Assembly: GCA_964444795.1 (NCBI GenBank)
Contig: CAYUIQ010000038.1
Location: 1-45,848, forward strand
Direction: 5' to 3'
Source: JABMRP01 sp964444795
Lineage (GTDB): Bacteria; Planctomycetota; Planctomycetia; Pirellulales; Thermoguttaceae
DNA: 45,848 nucleotides
Both the position numbers and the translations under genes were made by a program. Of the stretch, positions 33,636 through 42,934 are shown in pieces (position 1 is the first letter of the stretch; each line of letters opens with the position of its first letter). Under the pieces are notes generated by a model. That model searched no databases. It was given only the letters and a program-made list of their open reading frames with translations, and was not told the origin of the DNA.

Positions 33636-36239
33636 CTATTTATCCCGAATCCGGGCCACTATTCTTGCCCAATTCCTCGGATCGACCGTCCGCAACAGGG
33701 TCCGCAACAAGCCGCCGGGGGTCTTTATATGCGCCATGGCGCGGTGGCGTTGGGGGACAAAAACCTCGGGATGGCCGAAATCGTGTTCCGACGGCGGAGT
33801 GGGGGCGGGGTTGTCCGACTTGGCGCGATAATACTGATCGCGCAGGCCTTCGACCATCAGCACGGCCACCGATCGAGCGACGCCCCGCGAGTCGAACCGC
33901 AGCAGATCGCTCCACGCCCGATCGGCCAACTCGCGCCCCCGATCGAGCAGACGCTCGCGCAGCGGCCGGTCCGCGTGCCGGGCCGCCAGACGCAGGACGT
34001 TGGCCTTGCGAAATTCCTGCGCGGCCCACGCCTCGGTCGGATATTCCAACTGCTCGGGGAAGTCGAAGTACGGCCGTTCGTGTTCGGCCATCCAGCGGGC
34101 GTAGTGCAAGAGACTCGCCCGGCCGTATGCGTACATGAAGTCGAGTTCGTCCCGTTCGATCTTCAATTCCAAGTATCGGGCCAACGCGGTCAGGTGCATG
34201 GTGTACGACCAGCGGGCTTCCACCTCGAGCAATTCACGGGCGTCGATATCGTCGGCCGGATGAATCGATCGGCGCACCAGCGCCTCGGCCTTGTCGAGAT
34301 ACACGCGACTGCCGCTTGCCAGGTGGCCGTCCAGCAGCGTGTTGATCGAATTGGCGCATCCACGCCCGGGGCCGTGATAGTCGTTGCTGTCGGTCGCGCT
34401 GGCCAGACCGGTGAAACCGTCGTCGATCAGGCCGAAGACGGTCTGCGTGCCGTCGTCCATGGCGATGACCCAATCGGCCAGACTCAGCACGGCCGAGCGG
34501 GCTTCGGGGTCGCCGGTCAAGTAGTAATAGTAGAGCAGTCCGGTGGCGTAGTTGTGTTCGGAGCCGGGCCCGCCGCCGTACGATGCTTTCGGATTGGGCC
34601 GGTTCTTTTGGGAGTACGTGCGGTGGGTGGCCGTCTCGGCGCCGAGGTAGTGATCGGTCAGCCAGAACAGGCCGCCGTTGTAGGCCGCCCGATCTTGGTC
34701 CGTGTGGTAGATGTCGATATCCGTCACGTGCCGGGCCAGGGGGTCGAACAGCTCGGTCCACGTCGCGTCGCCGGTGCGCATCTGCTGAAGGATGGCGCCG
34801 AGGATCACGTCGAACTGGTTGTTGTAATGCGAGATGACCGGCGGCTCGCCCGTGTAGTAGGCGTTTTCGTGATCGGCATAGACTTCGCCCCAGTTGCGCC
34901 AGCCGTACTCGTCGATCACTTCGCGCCGGGCAAAGAAACTGTCTTTGCCGCGAAGGGCCCCTTCCATGAGCGTGCCGAGACGCTCGTCGGGGTCTTCTTC
35001 CGCTGGCAGCAAATGCCCGAAGACGCCGCTGGCCGCGTACCATCCGGGTGTCGATATGGCTCGGGCCGGTCGGTGGACCCAATTGAGCTCCATCGTCGGC
35101 GCGCTCGATTCCCCGTGGTCTTCGAACGAAAACCAGACCGTGTGTGTCTTCTGCTCACCGCCCTGAAGTTCGAACGGGCCGTCGTGGCGGTCGGGAAACA
35201 GTCCGACATGCAACCGACGGCCGTCGCTCCGCAGCAACTTGGGAAACTGCTGCCAGAACTCCGGCACCGCCGCGGTAATCATGCCGTTTTCGGTTTGCAG
35301 GGCCACGGTTGGCTCGGCTCGCAAGCCTCTGGCGATTTCCGTTTCGTTGCCTTCCACGACGTATTCCCGCTTGCGGCAAGGTATCCGGCCGAAACGGTCG
35401 ACGTGGTTGCGGCCTTGCCAATTCTCCCCTCCGCTGGAGTCCTGATAGATGGCGAGCCGGCCTTCGGCGTATGTTCGTGGCGGTTCGTCCGGCGCGATGT
35501 TCCACAGGGTCCGCCCGGTCTCTTGGCCGCCGTCCCATTCCACGGAGAGATCTTCAAAGAAGCAGGATCCTCGATCACCCAGGTCCCACAAACCGCCCGG
35601 GTGTCGCGCGCGGTTGGGGTTATGCACGGTCAGCCGCATCCGCATCAATCCCGTACCGGCGAAGAAACAGAGCCGACAGCGAAATCTCAGCCCACGGCAG
35701 CCAGGAAACGTCCCTTCGGCTAAGAGCGTGGTTCGCACCAGTCCCCGGGTTTCGACCGTCAGTGCATCGATTTGCGGCTCGACAGGTTTGCCTCGGGTCG
35801 TGCGGAGTTCGGTCCGCATGGCCGGGCTGCTCAGCGGACGCAGTACGCGGGGGTCAATCTCCGCGGTCATGGCGCCCGTATCGACGAGCAGTGCGTCGGC
35901 CGATTGCCGAACTTCGATGCGCGGCTTGGTCTCCGGTCTCTCGGCGGACGTCTCGTCACAGACTTTCAGGCACAATCGGGCCGATGTGCCAGAGAAATGT
36001 TTGTCCGAGAGGAAATCGACCAGCAACCACCGCACGCTCCCGTCGGTCCATCGAGCCGTAACTTCCGTCTGCACCGCAAGCGATCGGCCGGAGTCGTCCA
36101 CCAGACAAAGCGGTTGATCCTCGCGCAGCATCTCCTTGGGCACCGGCACACCGACGGTGACTGGCTGCACGCTCGTCCCCAAGGGGATCGGGCTAACGAT
36201 GCGTAGAGGGATCGACAATGATGTTTCTTTGGGCGTCAT
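33636..36239 (-). CDS. RIFT-barrel/toroid protein, rhamnogalacturonan-lyase-like (PcRGLX/YetA type)
   Basis: The product has 867 residues without signal peptide or membrane segment. The N-terminal part (PLRIVSPIPLGTSVQPVTVG and TEVTARWTDGSVRWLLVDFL) matches the RIFT-barrel domain of exo-rhamnogalacturonan lyase and YetA-like proteins. A central beta-sandwich follows (residues about 100-420), and the C-terminal half is an alpha/alpha toroid (HYNNQFDVILGAILQQM, GPGSEHNYATGLLYYYYLTG). Family enzymes cleave uronic-acid glycans by elimination. Here the gene sits inside a glycan-synthesis run, 21 bases after the amidotransferase, so it may trim the same polysaccharide; no family catalytic residues are certain. 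It ends 103 bases before the ATPase start. Confidence 0.75.
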   Translation of the reverse strand: MTPKETSLSIPLRIVSPIPLGTSVQPVTVGVPVPKEMLREDQPLCLVDDSGRSLAVQTEVTARWTDGSVRWLLVDFLSDKHFSGTSARLCLKVCDETSAERPETKPRIEVRQSADALLVDTGAMTAEIDPRVLRPLSSPAMRTELRTTRGKPVEPQIDALTVETRGLVRTTLLAEGTFPGCRGLRFRCRLCFFAGTGLMRMRLTVHNPNRARHPGGLWDLGDRGSCFFEDLSVEWDGGQETGRTLWNIAPDEPPRTYAEGRLAIYQDSSGGENWQGRNHVDRFGRIPCRKREYVVEGNETEIARGLRAEPTVALQTENGMITAAVPEFWQQFPKLLRSDGRRLHVGLFPDRHDGPFELQGGEQKTHTVWFSFEDHGESSAPTMELNWVHRPARAISTPGWYAASGVFGHLLPAEEDPDERLGTLMEGALRGKDSFFARREVIDEYGWRNWGEVYADHENAYYTGEPPVISHYNNQFDVILGAILQQMRTGDATWTELFDPLARHVTDIDIYHTDQDRAAYNGGLFWLTDHYLGAETATHRTYSQKNRPNPKASYGGGPGSEHNYATGLLYYYYLTGDPEARSAVLSLADWVIAMDDGTQTVFGLIDDGFTGLASATDSNDYHGPGRGCANSINTLLDGHLASGSRVYLDKAEALVRRSIHPADDIDARELLEVEARWSYTMHLTALARYLELKIERDELDFMYAYGRASLLHYARWMAEHERPYFDFPEQLEYPTEAWAAQEFRKANVLRLAARHADRPLRERLLDRGRELADRAWSDLLRFDSRGVARSVAVLMVEGLRDQYYRAKSDNPAPTPPSEHDFGHPEVFVPQRHRAMAHIKTPGGLLRTLLRTVDPRNWARIVARIRDK

Positions 36240-36260
36240 GTTCTTTGTGGGAGCATTCGG

Positions 36261-38150
36261 TTACCCCAAATACTCCTCCGCCCAACGGGCCAATACCAAC
36301 AGCGACCAGAGCACGTGGCCATGGCGTCCCACCCGGGTTTGATGCGCCCGATAGAGGCGCGTCACGGCCGACCGGTCGACAAACTCACCCGCCCGGCTTC
36401 CGGCCGACAACACGGTCGATTCAAACTGTTCGCGCAACGGGCCGCGAAGCCAGGCGTCGATCGGTATTTCGAACCCCTGCTTCCGCCGGTGAGCGAGTCC
36501 CTCGGGCAGCCGGTCGCGATAAAGCTCCTTGAAGATCCACTTCGTTTGCCCGCCCCGCACCTTGAACCGTGAAGGAATCCGGGCGGCCAGTTCGAGCAAC
36601 TCGTGATCGACCAGCGGCGGCCGCACTTCCAACCCACACGACATGCTCGCCCGGTCGACTTTCACCAGGAAGTCGTCCGGCAGCACGGTCTGGATGTCGG
36701 TCGTGAGCATGGCCCCCAGCGGATCGTCGGCCGGGGCGCCACGGTAGTGTCCGGCGGCAAGTCGCTCGGGCAGGTGATCGTCGAGTTGCGCTCGCAGATC
36801 GCCCGAGAGAAGTCGGCGGCGTGCCGGTTGTCGACACCAGGCGAGCGTATTGGCGTAGGCCTCGGCCGGGTCCAGCGAGAGATTCGTCAGCAACGTCTTG
36901 GCCCTCAACACGCGGGGTAGCCAGTCGGCCTTGGGCCACGCCCGGGCGATCCAAGCCAACACGCTACGGCGCAGGAATCGGGGGATCCGCCGCCGCCACC
37001 GAGATTCGGCCAGATCGTGGGCGTATCGTGTGTAGCCACCAAAGGCCTCGTCGCCGCCGTCGCCCGAAATCACCACCTTGACGCTACGCCGTGCCAGCCG
37101 AGAGACCCACAGCGTGGGGATTGCCGAACTGTCGGCAAACGGTTCGTCGTAGTAGCGCACCAGTTCGTCGAGCACGCCGGCCGCCTCGGCAAGCAGTATT
37201 TCCTCGGTGTGGTCAGTGCCGAATTCCCCGGCCACCTGGCGCGCGTAGGGTAGTTCGCTGAACCGGGACTCGCAAAACCCGATGGAGAACGTTTGCACCG
37301 GTTGCTCGCTCAGGGCCGACTGCACGGCCACCATCGCACTGGAGTCGAGCCCGCCACTTAAGAACGCGCCCACCGGAACGTCGGCGATTCGGTGCGCACG
37401 GACCGTCTCGACGATCTTCTCGTCCAGCGCCTCTTTCCACCCGTCGACGGTGAGGCTCGGGTCGGTGTCGATGCGGAATTGCCAGTAGCGGCGAGGCCGA
37501 CAGTCGAAATCGTCGGCCCGCAATGTGAGCACATGTGCCGGAGGAAGCTTTTCTGCCCGACGGAAGATCGCCCGATCGCCGGGAATCATGCCATAGGTGA
37601 GGTACTCCTCGATGGCCGCCGGGTCAACGGTCCGATCGACCTCCGTGTGTGCCAGAATCGCCTTCAGTTCCGAGCCGAAGAGCGTCTTCTCGTCGTCGCG
37701 GTAGACGTACAGTGGTTTGAGCCCGATGCGATCGCGGGCGAGCGTCAACCGCCGGCGCGGCTGATCCCAGATGGCAAACGCGAACATTCCCCGCAGCCGG
37801 TCGACCAGATCCGCCCCGTCTTCCTCGTAAAGATGCACGAGAACTTCGGTGTCGGATCGCGTCTTGAAGCGGTGTCCCTTGGCTTGCAGTTGGTCGCGGA
37901 GTTGCTGAAAGTTGTAAATTTCGCCGTTAAAGACCACCTGGATCGAACCGTCTTCGTTGGCCATGGGCTGATCGCCGCCGGCGACGTCGATGATGGATAG
38001 CCGCCGGTGTGCCAGGCCGATCCCCGGCGCATGGAAATAGCCTTCGGCGTCGGGCCCGCGATGCGCGATCGCGTCGGCCATCGCCCGGAGTACGGCCGGG
38101 CCGACGGGACGGTCGGGATCACGATAAAGGATTCCGGCTATGCCACACAT
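36261..38150 (-). CDS. Glutamine-hydrolysing asparagine-synthase-like amidotransferase (exosortase-associated type)
   Basis: The product has 629 residues. Cys2 is the glutaminase nucleophile (MCGIAGIL), with HRGPDAEG and FNGEIYNF completing the class II glutamine amidotransferase domain. The synthetase half has the ATP loop FLSGGLDSSAMVA and VVISGDGGDEAFGGYTRY. Its length and arrangement fit the AsnB-like amidotransferases that occur in exosortase-type polysaccharide loci, which may amidate uronic acids of the glycan, rather than a housekeeping asparagine synthase. ATG 38150 follows AGGGTGA. It begins 22 bases after the LTA-like gene stop and is followed by the RIFT-barrel gene. Confidence 0.93.
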   Translation of the reverse strand: MCGIAGILYRDPDRPVGPAVLRAMADAIAHRGPDAEGYFHAPGIGLAHRRLSIIDVAGGDQPMANEDGSIQVVFNGEIYNFQQLRDQLQAKGHRFKTRSDTEVLVHLYEEDGADLVDRLRGMFAFAIWDQPRRRLTLARDRIGLKPLYVYRDDEKTLFGSELKAILAHTEVDRTVDPAAIEEYLTYGMIPGDRAIFRRAEKLPPAHVLTLRADDFDCRPRRYWQFRIDTDPSLTVDGWKEALDEKIVETVRAHRIADVPVGAFLSGGLDSSAMVAVQSALSEQPVQTFSIGFCESRFSELPYARQVAGEFGTDHTEEILLAEAAGVLDELVRYYDEPFADSSAIPTLWVSRLARRSVKVVISGDGGDEAFGGYTRYAHDLAESRWRRRIPRFLRRSVLAWIARAWPKADWLPRVLRAKTLLTNLSLDPAEAYANTLAWCRQPARRRLLSGDLRAQLDDHLPERLAAGHYRGAPADDPLGAMLTTDIQTVLPDDFLVKVDRASMSCGLEVRPPLVDHELLELAARIPSRFKVRGGQTKWIFKELYRDRLPEGLAHRRKQGFEIPIDAWLRGPLREQFESTVLSAGSRAGEFVDRSAVTRLYRAHQTRVGRHGHVLWSLLVLARWAEEYLG

Positions 38151-38172
38151 GAGTCACCCTGTACGTCGATCA

Positions 38173-40176
38173 TCACTCGCCCGATTCGTCGTAAATTCGG
38201 TCCCACTCCAGCAGATAGCGGTTCATCAGCAGCAGATCTTCGGCCCACTGGATCCGCTCGCTTTGCTGGCTCTCCGGGCCGTATCGCACCTGCTTCGGGT
38301 CGTCGATCCCCAGCAGATCGGCGTCCGATTCCAGCAGAACATGGTGGTCGCTCTGGTCGAACTTATAACCTTTCGGCGGTACCGGAAAGTGTTCCTTGAA
38401 GAACTCGGGCCCGGTGTCGTAGACGTATTGGTTACCGATCCTCAGATTCCAGCGATGGGTGTGGGCCATCAGGGCATACCGCTGTGGGCCTCCTTCTTCC
38501 AACAGACTTCGACCGACGAAGGCGTTGCGCCGGCGAATCCCCAGCAGGTGGAGCATGGTCGGGGCGAAGTCGACCTGGCTGCCCACCGCGTGGCACACCG
38601 ACGGATCGATCAGCGCCGGTGCATAGAAGACCATGGGCGAGCGGAAGTAGGCTTCGGTCTTCTGAAATGTCTCGAGGTTCTTTTCCGGCGGAAAATACCA
38701 CGCGCCGTGATCGCCGGTGAAAATGAAAATCGTGTTGTCGAAATACGGCCGGCTGCGCATCCTCTCGACGAATCTCCCCAGCGCCCGATCGGTGTAGTAA
38801 ATACCGCGCGTGTAGCCGGTATACTCGGCGTCGCTGGAAACTTCGGGGGTCTCGGCACCCGTAGGATACGGCCAGTCGAACGGCCAGTGGTTCGACAGTG
38901 TGGTAATCTCGGCGAAGAAGGGTTGCTGCTGGCGGTCGAGAATCTCGGCCGCGTAGGCGAACATGGCGTCGTCGGTCGGCCCCCAGCCCAGTTGTGGCGC
39001 CGTGCCGTGCAGCGGCGTGCCTTCGTGGAACTCGTCGATGCCGTGCGTCGACAGAAAACCCTCTTTATTGGCGTAACGGGAAGGAAACGAACTAATCCAC
39101 AGGGTCTTATAGCCGCGCGTCTTGAGGATCGCCGGCAGACTGCTCATGCGCACCCGGGGCCAATTCGTGTAGATCGGACCGCCGCTGAAATTCGGATAGA
39201 ACGAACAGAGCAGGGCCATTTCACCCCGCACCGTCTGCGAGCCGTTGGCGTAGAAATTGTGGAATCGCAACCCTTCGGCCGCCAGGCGATCCAACTCGGG
39301 CGTGAAACTGGGCTCCGCTCCATACGCGCCGCTCTCGGCCGCCCGGACCGATTCCATCAGCACCAGCACGACGTTGGGCGGACGCTTTCGATCGATGGCG
39401 CCCAGGGGCTCCGAATCCGCCGGGTCGGTCGGCACCTTGATCAGCGGAAACTCGGGATCGGCGGCCGTGGTGTAGCCGGTTTCCGGCGACGGATAGTAGT
39501 CCCAGAGGTGAGCCGTAATGCGCTCGATCCGCGGGCCCTCGAAATACAGGACCGTATACCGCTCGATCCAACCGCGGGCGAAATGGTTGAATACGTTGTG
39601 GTCGTCGGGCGAGAAACTCCGCGCGCAGAGGGTTCGGTGGCCGGCGATCGTTGCCACCAGCAGGGCCACCACGGCGATGGCCGTTGGGCGAATCCGAATC
39701 GTGTATCGACGGCGCCCGACGGAGAAAGCCAGCAACAGCGGCGCGCCCACTCCGAGCAACCAGTCCCAGACCGTCAGCGATCGAAGCGCGCCGCCGGCGA
39801 CCGACGGTCCCACGCGCCACTCATTGAGGATTTGGTAGTGAACCCAGTCCTCGAAAAACCGGAAATACGCCGCGTTGCCCACGAAAAACACGATGAAGAA
39901 CGTCGTCATCAGGTAGATCGCCGACCATCGCAGCCACGCTTGTTTCAGGAAACTCGCGATCAACAAAGCCAGGGCGACCAGTACGACGAACGTGGCCGCG
40001 TCGCACAGACCGGCGAGCGAGTTGCCCGCCGCAACGGCGAAACGGGAATAGACGATCAAGCAAACCGGCAGGGCCAAAAGGAACAGCAGCGAGCCTTCCG
40101 GGCGGGAGCACGTCCCGGTGCCGATGGGCTCCGCCTGCCCGGCGGTCCGGGGCGTCGGTTTGTCGTTCTGCATCAT
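38173..40176 (-). CDS. LTA-synthase-like sulfatase-fold membrane protein
   Basis: The 667-residue product has about five membrane helices in the first 185 residues (near 29-49, 56-76, 82-103, 133-153 and 166-182), then a large extracytoplasmic alkaline-phosphatase-fold domain. VVLVLMES holds the first metal ligand; Thr in NGSQTVRGEM is the likely nucleophile; FTGDHGAW holds the metal-binding Asp-His pair; and SNHWPF is another family segment. Relatives transfer glycerol phosphate or phosphoethanolamine to lipids and glycans. In this locus it probably decorates the exported polysaccharide with a phosphate group, though no lipid substrate can be named. ATG 40176 overlaps the acetyltransferase stop as ATGA, with AAGGG upstream. 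Confidence 0.9.
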   Translation of the reverse strand: MMQNDKPTPRTAGQAEPIGTGTCSRPEGSLLFLLALPVCLIVYSRFAVAAGNSLAGLCDAATFVVLVALALLIASFLKQAWLRWSAIYLMTTFFIVFFVGNAAYFRFFEDWVHYQILNEWRVGPSVAGGALRSLTVWDWLLGVGAPLLLAFSVGRRRYTIRIRPTAIAVVALLVATIAGHRTLCARSFSPDDHNVFNHFARGWIERYTVLYFEGPRIERITAHLWDYYPSPETGYTTAADPEFPLIKVPTDPADSEPLGAIDRKRPPNVVLVLMESVRAAESGAYGAEPSFTPELDRLAAEGLRFHNFYANGSQTVRGEMALLCSFYPNFSGGPIYTNWPRVRMSSLPAILKTRGYKTLWISSFPSRYANKEGFLSTHGIDEFHEGTPLHGTAPQLGWGPTDDAMFAYAAEILDRQQQPFFAEITTLSNHWPFDWPYPTGAETPEVSSDAEYTGYTRGIYYTDRALGRFVERMRSRPYFDNTIFIFTGDHGAWYFPPEKNLETFQKTEAYFRSPMVFYAPALIDPSVCHAVGSQVDFAPTMLHLLGIRRRNAFVGRSLLEEGGPQRYALMAHTHRWNLRIGNQYVYDTGPEFFKEHFPVPPKGYKFDQSDHHVLLESDADLLGIDDPKQVRYGPESQQSERIQWAEDLLLMNRYLLEWDRIYDESGE

Positions 40177-40790
40177 GAGGACCCTTGATTGGATTCGTCG
40201 CCCGTCGGGGCGTTGCGGTATCGCACGATCTTGGCCGGCACGCCGACGGCCACGGCATAGTCGGGAATCGGGCCGACCACCAGGGCCCCGGCCCCGATCA
40301 CGCAGTGGCGTCCGACGTCGGCCAACACGGTCGCCCGATCACCGATCCACGTGTCGGTTCCGATCGTTACGTGCGGCCACTTGCCCGGCTGTTGGCGAAT
40401 GGGAATGTCCAGCCGGGCGATGCCGTGTTGTTCGGTGCCGTTGGCAATCGATACGTTGGAAGCCAGCAGGACGTCGTCCTCCAGCGTGACGTCGCCCAGA
40501 CAGCAAAACGCGCCGGTGTAAACGTTGCGACCGATGCTCGCCGTGGGATGCGATAGGATCGTACCGAACGAAAGACACGCACCCGTGTCGCAACCTGGCA
40601 ACACGAGCCGGTAAAACGCGCGGCGAAGATAAACGCCGGTTGTCCCGGGCACCAAAGCAAAGGCTTGCGACCAGCCGGGAAACGCTCGCGGCCGGCCGGA
40701 GAAGAGCGAATGGACCCAATAACACGCCCACGCCGGCAAGACCAGCAGCAGGGCCACCGCGGAGGCGATCGATTTGAGTAGCTGTTTCAT
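40173..40790 (-). CDS. Hexapeptide-repeat acetyltransferase (colanic-acid WcaF-like)
   Basis: The product has 205 residues. A hydrophobic N-terminal helix (residues 10-27) precedes a left-handed beta-helix built from repeats such as IGRNVYTGAFCCLG, DVTLEDDVLLAS and VTIGTDTWIGDRATVLADV; GAGALVVGPIPDYAVAVGVP closes it. These enzymes move an acetyl group from acetyl-CoA to a sugar. It probably acetylates a repeat unit in the polysaccharide. ATG 40790 has GAGGAG six bases upstream; this ribosome site touches the edge of the 30-bp palindrome at 40801-40830. It overlaps the LTA-like gene by four bases. Confidence 0.88.
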   Translation of the reverse strand: MKQLLKSIASAVALLLVLPAWACYWVHSLFSGRPRAFPGWSQAFALVPGTTGVYLRRAFYRLVLPGCDTGACLSFGTILSHPTASIGRNVYTGAFCCLGDVTLEDDVLLASNVSIANGTEQHGIARLDIPIRQQPGKWPHVTIGTDTWIGDRATVLADVGRHCVIGAGALVVGPIPDYAVAVGVPAKIVRYRNAPTGDESNQGSS

Positions 40791-40800
40791 GTTAAGTCTC

Positions 40801-40830
40801 CTCGTTCCCACGCGGAAGCGTGGGAACGAG
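40801..40830. repeat. Perfect 30-bp palindrome, CTCGTTCCCACGC type
   Basis: The arms CTCGTTCCCACGC and GCGTGGGAACGAG surround GGAA. It fills the gap between the GT2 stop and the acetyltransferase start, and on the minus strand its end overlaps the GAGGAG ribosome site by three bases. The sequence is of the widely dispersed bacterial palindrome type. One copy was seen in this window. Confidence 0.85.
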
Positions 40831-40835
40831 TCGTG

Positions 40836-41759
40836 TTAACCGCGGGCGGCCTGTAACCGGTGGATCGCGGAAATGGGCAGGAGCAGGCAAACGTTCCAGA
40901 GCACGACCGCTCGGCGCGAGAACTGCCATCGCAACGACCGGGCGAAGTTGTGCCTCGCCGGGCGCCGATCGCCCGCGTCGATATGCGCCGTGGCCAGGGC
41001 ATTGTAAAGCATGGCCATGCGCGTGCGCATTGCCGGAGCGACGGCCCGCTTGTCTGGGCCAATGGCGCGTTCCAACATGCGTGCTTCCTCGGTGAGCATC
41101 TGCCGGCGGTCCCACGTGCCTTGGTCGCCGTGTACGCGGAAGACGGTCAGTTCCTCGTCGAGGAACCCGAAGTGCCCGGCTCGGGCGAGCCGAAGCCAGA
41201 GGTCGTAGTCCTGGACCGTGTTACCGCGAATCTCCGGATCGCAGAGCCCCACCTGCGCCAGCGCCGACGCTCGTACCATCACGCTGGAGTTGTAGATCTG
41301 GTTGTCCAGCAGCAGCCGGTCATAACACGATCCGGTCAGGCGCTCGGGCGTGGCCTCGGGGTCCAGCGGCTCGCAATAGCCGGCCGTCGCGTCGTCGTAG
41401 TGTGTCACGCCGGTGTGGAGCAGTACGAGCCGGTCGTCGGCAATCATCCGGGCGACTTGTTGTTCGAGTTTCTCGGGCCGCCACCAGTCGTCCTGATCCA
41501 AAAGCGCAATGAACTGGCCCGTTGCTCGCTTCATGCCCGCGTTGCGTGCCGCGCCGACGCCCTGATTCTCCTGCTCGACTACGACGATCCGGTCGCCGTA
41601 TGAGGCGATGATTTCGGCCGAGTTGTCGGTCGAGCCGTCGTTGACCACGACGAGCTCGACGTGGGCGTAGGTTTGCGCCAGGACACTGTCGATCGCCTCG
41701 GCAAGATAGCGCCGGCCGTTGTGGACGGGAATGACGGTGCTGACGGTCGGGTCGCTCAC
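40836..41759 (-). CDS. GT2-family glycosyltransferase
   Basis: The product has 307 residues of the GT-A fold. VSTVIPVHNGRRYLAEAIDS and VVVNDGSTDNSAEI bind the nucleotide, LLDQDDWWRP is the DxD-like metal site, and NTVQDYDLWLRLARAG carries the catalytic-base region. It would add a sugar to the growing glycan. Its start codon is GTG at 41759, which overlaps the GT4 stop as GTGA. The last 20 residues are hydrophobic (VVLWNVCLLLPISAIHRL), perhaps a membrane-touching helix. The next gene is entered across the 30-bp palindrome. Confidence 0.92.
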   Translation of the reverse strand: MSDPTVSTVIPVHNGRRYLAEAIDSVLAQTYAHVELVVVNDGSTDNSAEIIASYGDRIVVVEQENQGVGAARNAGMKRATGQFIALLDQDDWWRPEKLEQQVARMIADDRLVLLHTGVTHYDDATAGYCEPLDPEATPERLTGSCYDRLLLDNQIYNSSVMVRASALAQVGLCDPEIRGNTVQDYDLWLRLARAGHFGFLDEELTVFRVHGDQGTWDRRQMLTEEARMLERAIGPDKRAVAPAMRTRMAMLYNALATAHIDAGDRRPARHNFARSLRWQFSRRAVVLWNVCLLLPISAIHRLQAARG

Positions 41760-42934
41760 TTGCGTTTCCCCTCGCGATCGGCCAGGACTTCGTCGAACAC
41801 ATTCTCGATCTTCCGCGTGTTTTTCTCGGCGGAGAATAGCTCGGCCACGCGCCGAGCCCCCGCTTTACCCATGGATTGGCATTGCCGGGGATCGGCAATC
41901 AGCCGTTGGAGTTTCTCGGCTAGTGCGGCGTCGTCACCCGGTTCGACGAGAAACCCCGTTTCGCCGTCGACGACGATTTCCGCGGGGCCCTCGACCCGCG
42001 TCGCCACGACCGGTTTGCCGCATGCCCCGGCCTCGACCAGCACCAGACCGAACGACTCTTCTTCGGAACTAAGCACCAGCACATCGCACGCCGCGAGGAT
42101 CGGCCGGATGTCTTCCTGGAAAGGGACGATCCGGCAGGAGTCCTCCAGCCGATGTTCGCGAATGGCCTGTCGCATTTCTTTTTCGAGCGGCCCCTCGCCG
42201 ACCAGTAGAAACCGCAACTTCGTGTGGTTCCGCAAGCGGGCGGCCGCTTTGAGCAGCATCAAGGGATTCTTCCGCGGGGAAAACCGCCCCACCCATGCCA
42301 CCACATGTTGGTCCTCGGTCAGCGCAAGCGCCGCTCGGGCCGGCAACCGGGTCTCGGCAAGGTCGGCATCGTCGAAGCGGACCGAATTGTAGACGGTGAG
42401 CGTCTTTGCTTCGTCGATACGACGATGCCCGACGTGGCGGGCCGTGTTGGACTCGAAGATCACTCGATCCGACAGCCGGCCGACGAGGCGCGTTATCAAA
42501 CCCAAGGGGAGCGATCGCGGCCGCATGTGATCGGGGGTGAGCACTTCATGCACATGCCAAACGTGCGGCACCCGGGCCAGTCGCGCGGCCACGGCTCCCT
42601 CGAACACCACGGCCGTGTTGGTGTAGACCAGATCGATTTGTTGCCGCTTGATGATACGCCTGAGTTTCCAGATTCGCGGGATCGAACCCCCCAGCAGATT
42701 CTTCCGGTGCCACCACGACGGTTCGTGACACATCCACCAGGCCAGCGGCCACACTTGAACCTCGATCCCCAGCGCCCGAGCCGACTCGACCATGGGTCCT
42801 TCGCACCCGAACACGACGACCGGCTCGAGTCGCGAGCGGTCCAGATGCCGCAACGTCGTATCCAAACACAACTCGGCGCCACCCTGGCAGCCGGAATGAG
42901 CGACGATCAGGACCTTGCGCACGGCGCGGCTCAC
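41756..42934 (-). CDS. GT4-family glycosyltransferase
   Basis: A GT-B enzyme of 392 residues. VLIVAHSGCQGGAELCLDTT is the N-terminal acceptor loop; VYTNTAVVFEGAVAARL is on the acceptor side; the donor side has LTVYNSVRFDD, VAWVGRFSPRKNP and the E-x7-E motif in ESFGLVLVEAGA. GTG 42934 overlaps the preceding stop as GTGA, so translation is coupled. The frame is open for 265 codons upstream inside the other GT4 gene, but that part is unrelated. Donor sugar unknown. Confidence 0.9.
   Translation of the reverse strand: MSRAVRKVLIVAHSGCQGGAELCLDTTLRHLDRSRLEPVVVFGCEGPMVESARALGIEVQVWPLAWWMCHEPSWWHRKNLLGGSIPRIWKLRRIIKRQQIDLVYTNTAVVFEGAVAARLARVPHVWHVHEVLTPDHMRPRSLPLGLITRLVGRLSDRVIFESNTARHVGHRRIDEAKTLTVYNSVRFDDADLAETRLPARAALALTEDQHVVAWVGRFSPRKNPLMLLKAAARLRNHTKLRFLLVGEGPLEKEMRQAIREHRLEDSCRIVPFQEDIRPILAACDVLVLSSEEESFGLVLVEAGACGKPVVATRVEGPAEIVVDGETGFLVEPGDDAALAEKLQRLIADPRQCQSMGKAGARRVAELFSAEKNTRKIENVFDEVLADREGKRK

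Noticed and set aside
33729..35723. 664-residue open frame on the plus strand opposite the RIFT-barrel gene
   Set aside because: It is a mirror of the real minus-strand gene; its composition is Val/Arg/Gly-rich without domain features, as expected from codon bias in GC-rich DNA.
38140..40188. 682-residue plus-strand frame opposite the LTA-like gene
   Set aside because: The minus-strand product has clear motifs and membrane helices; the plus-strand frame has none.
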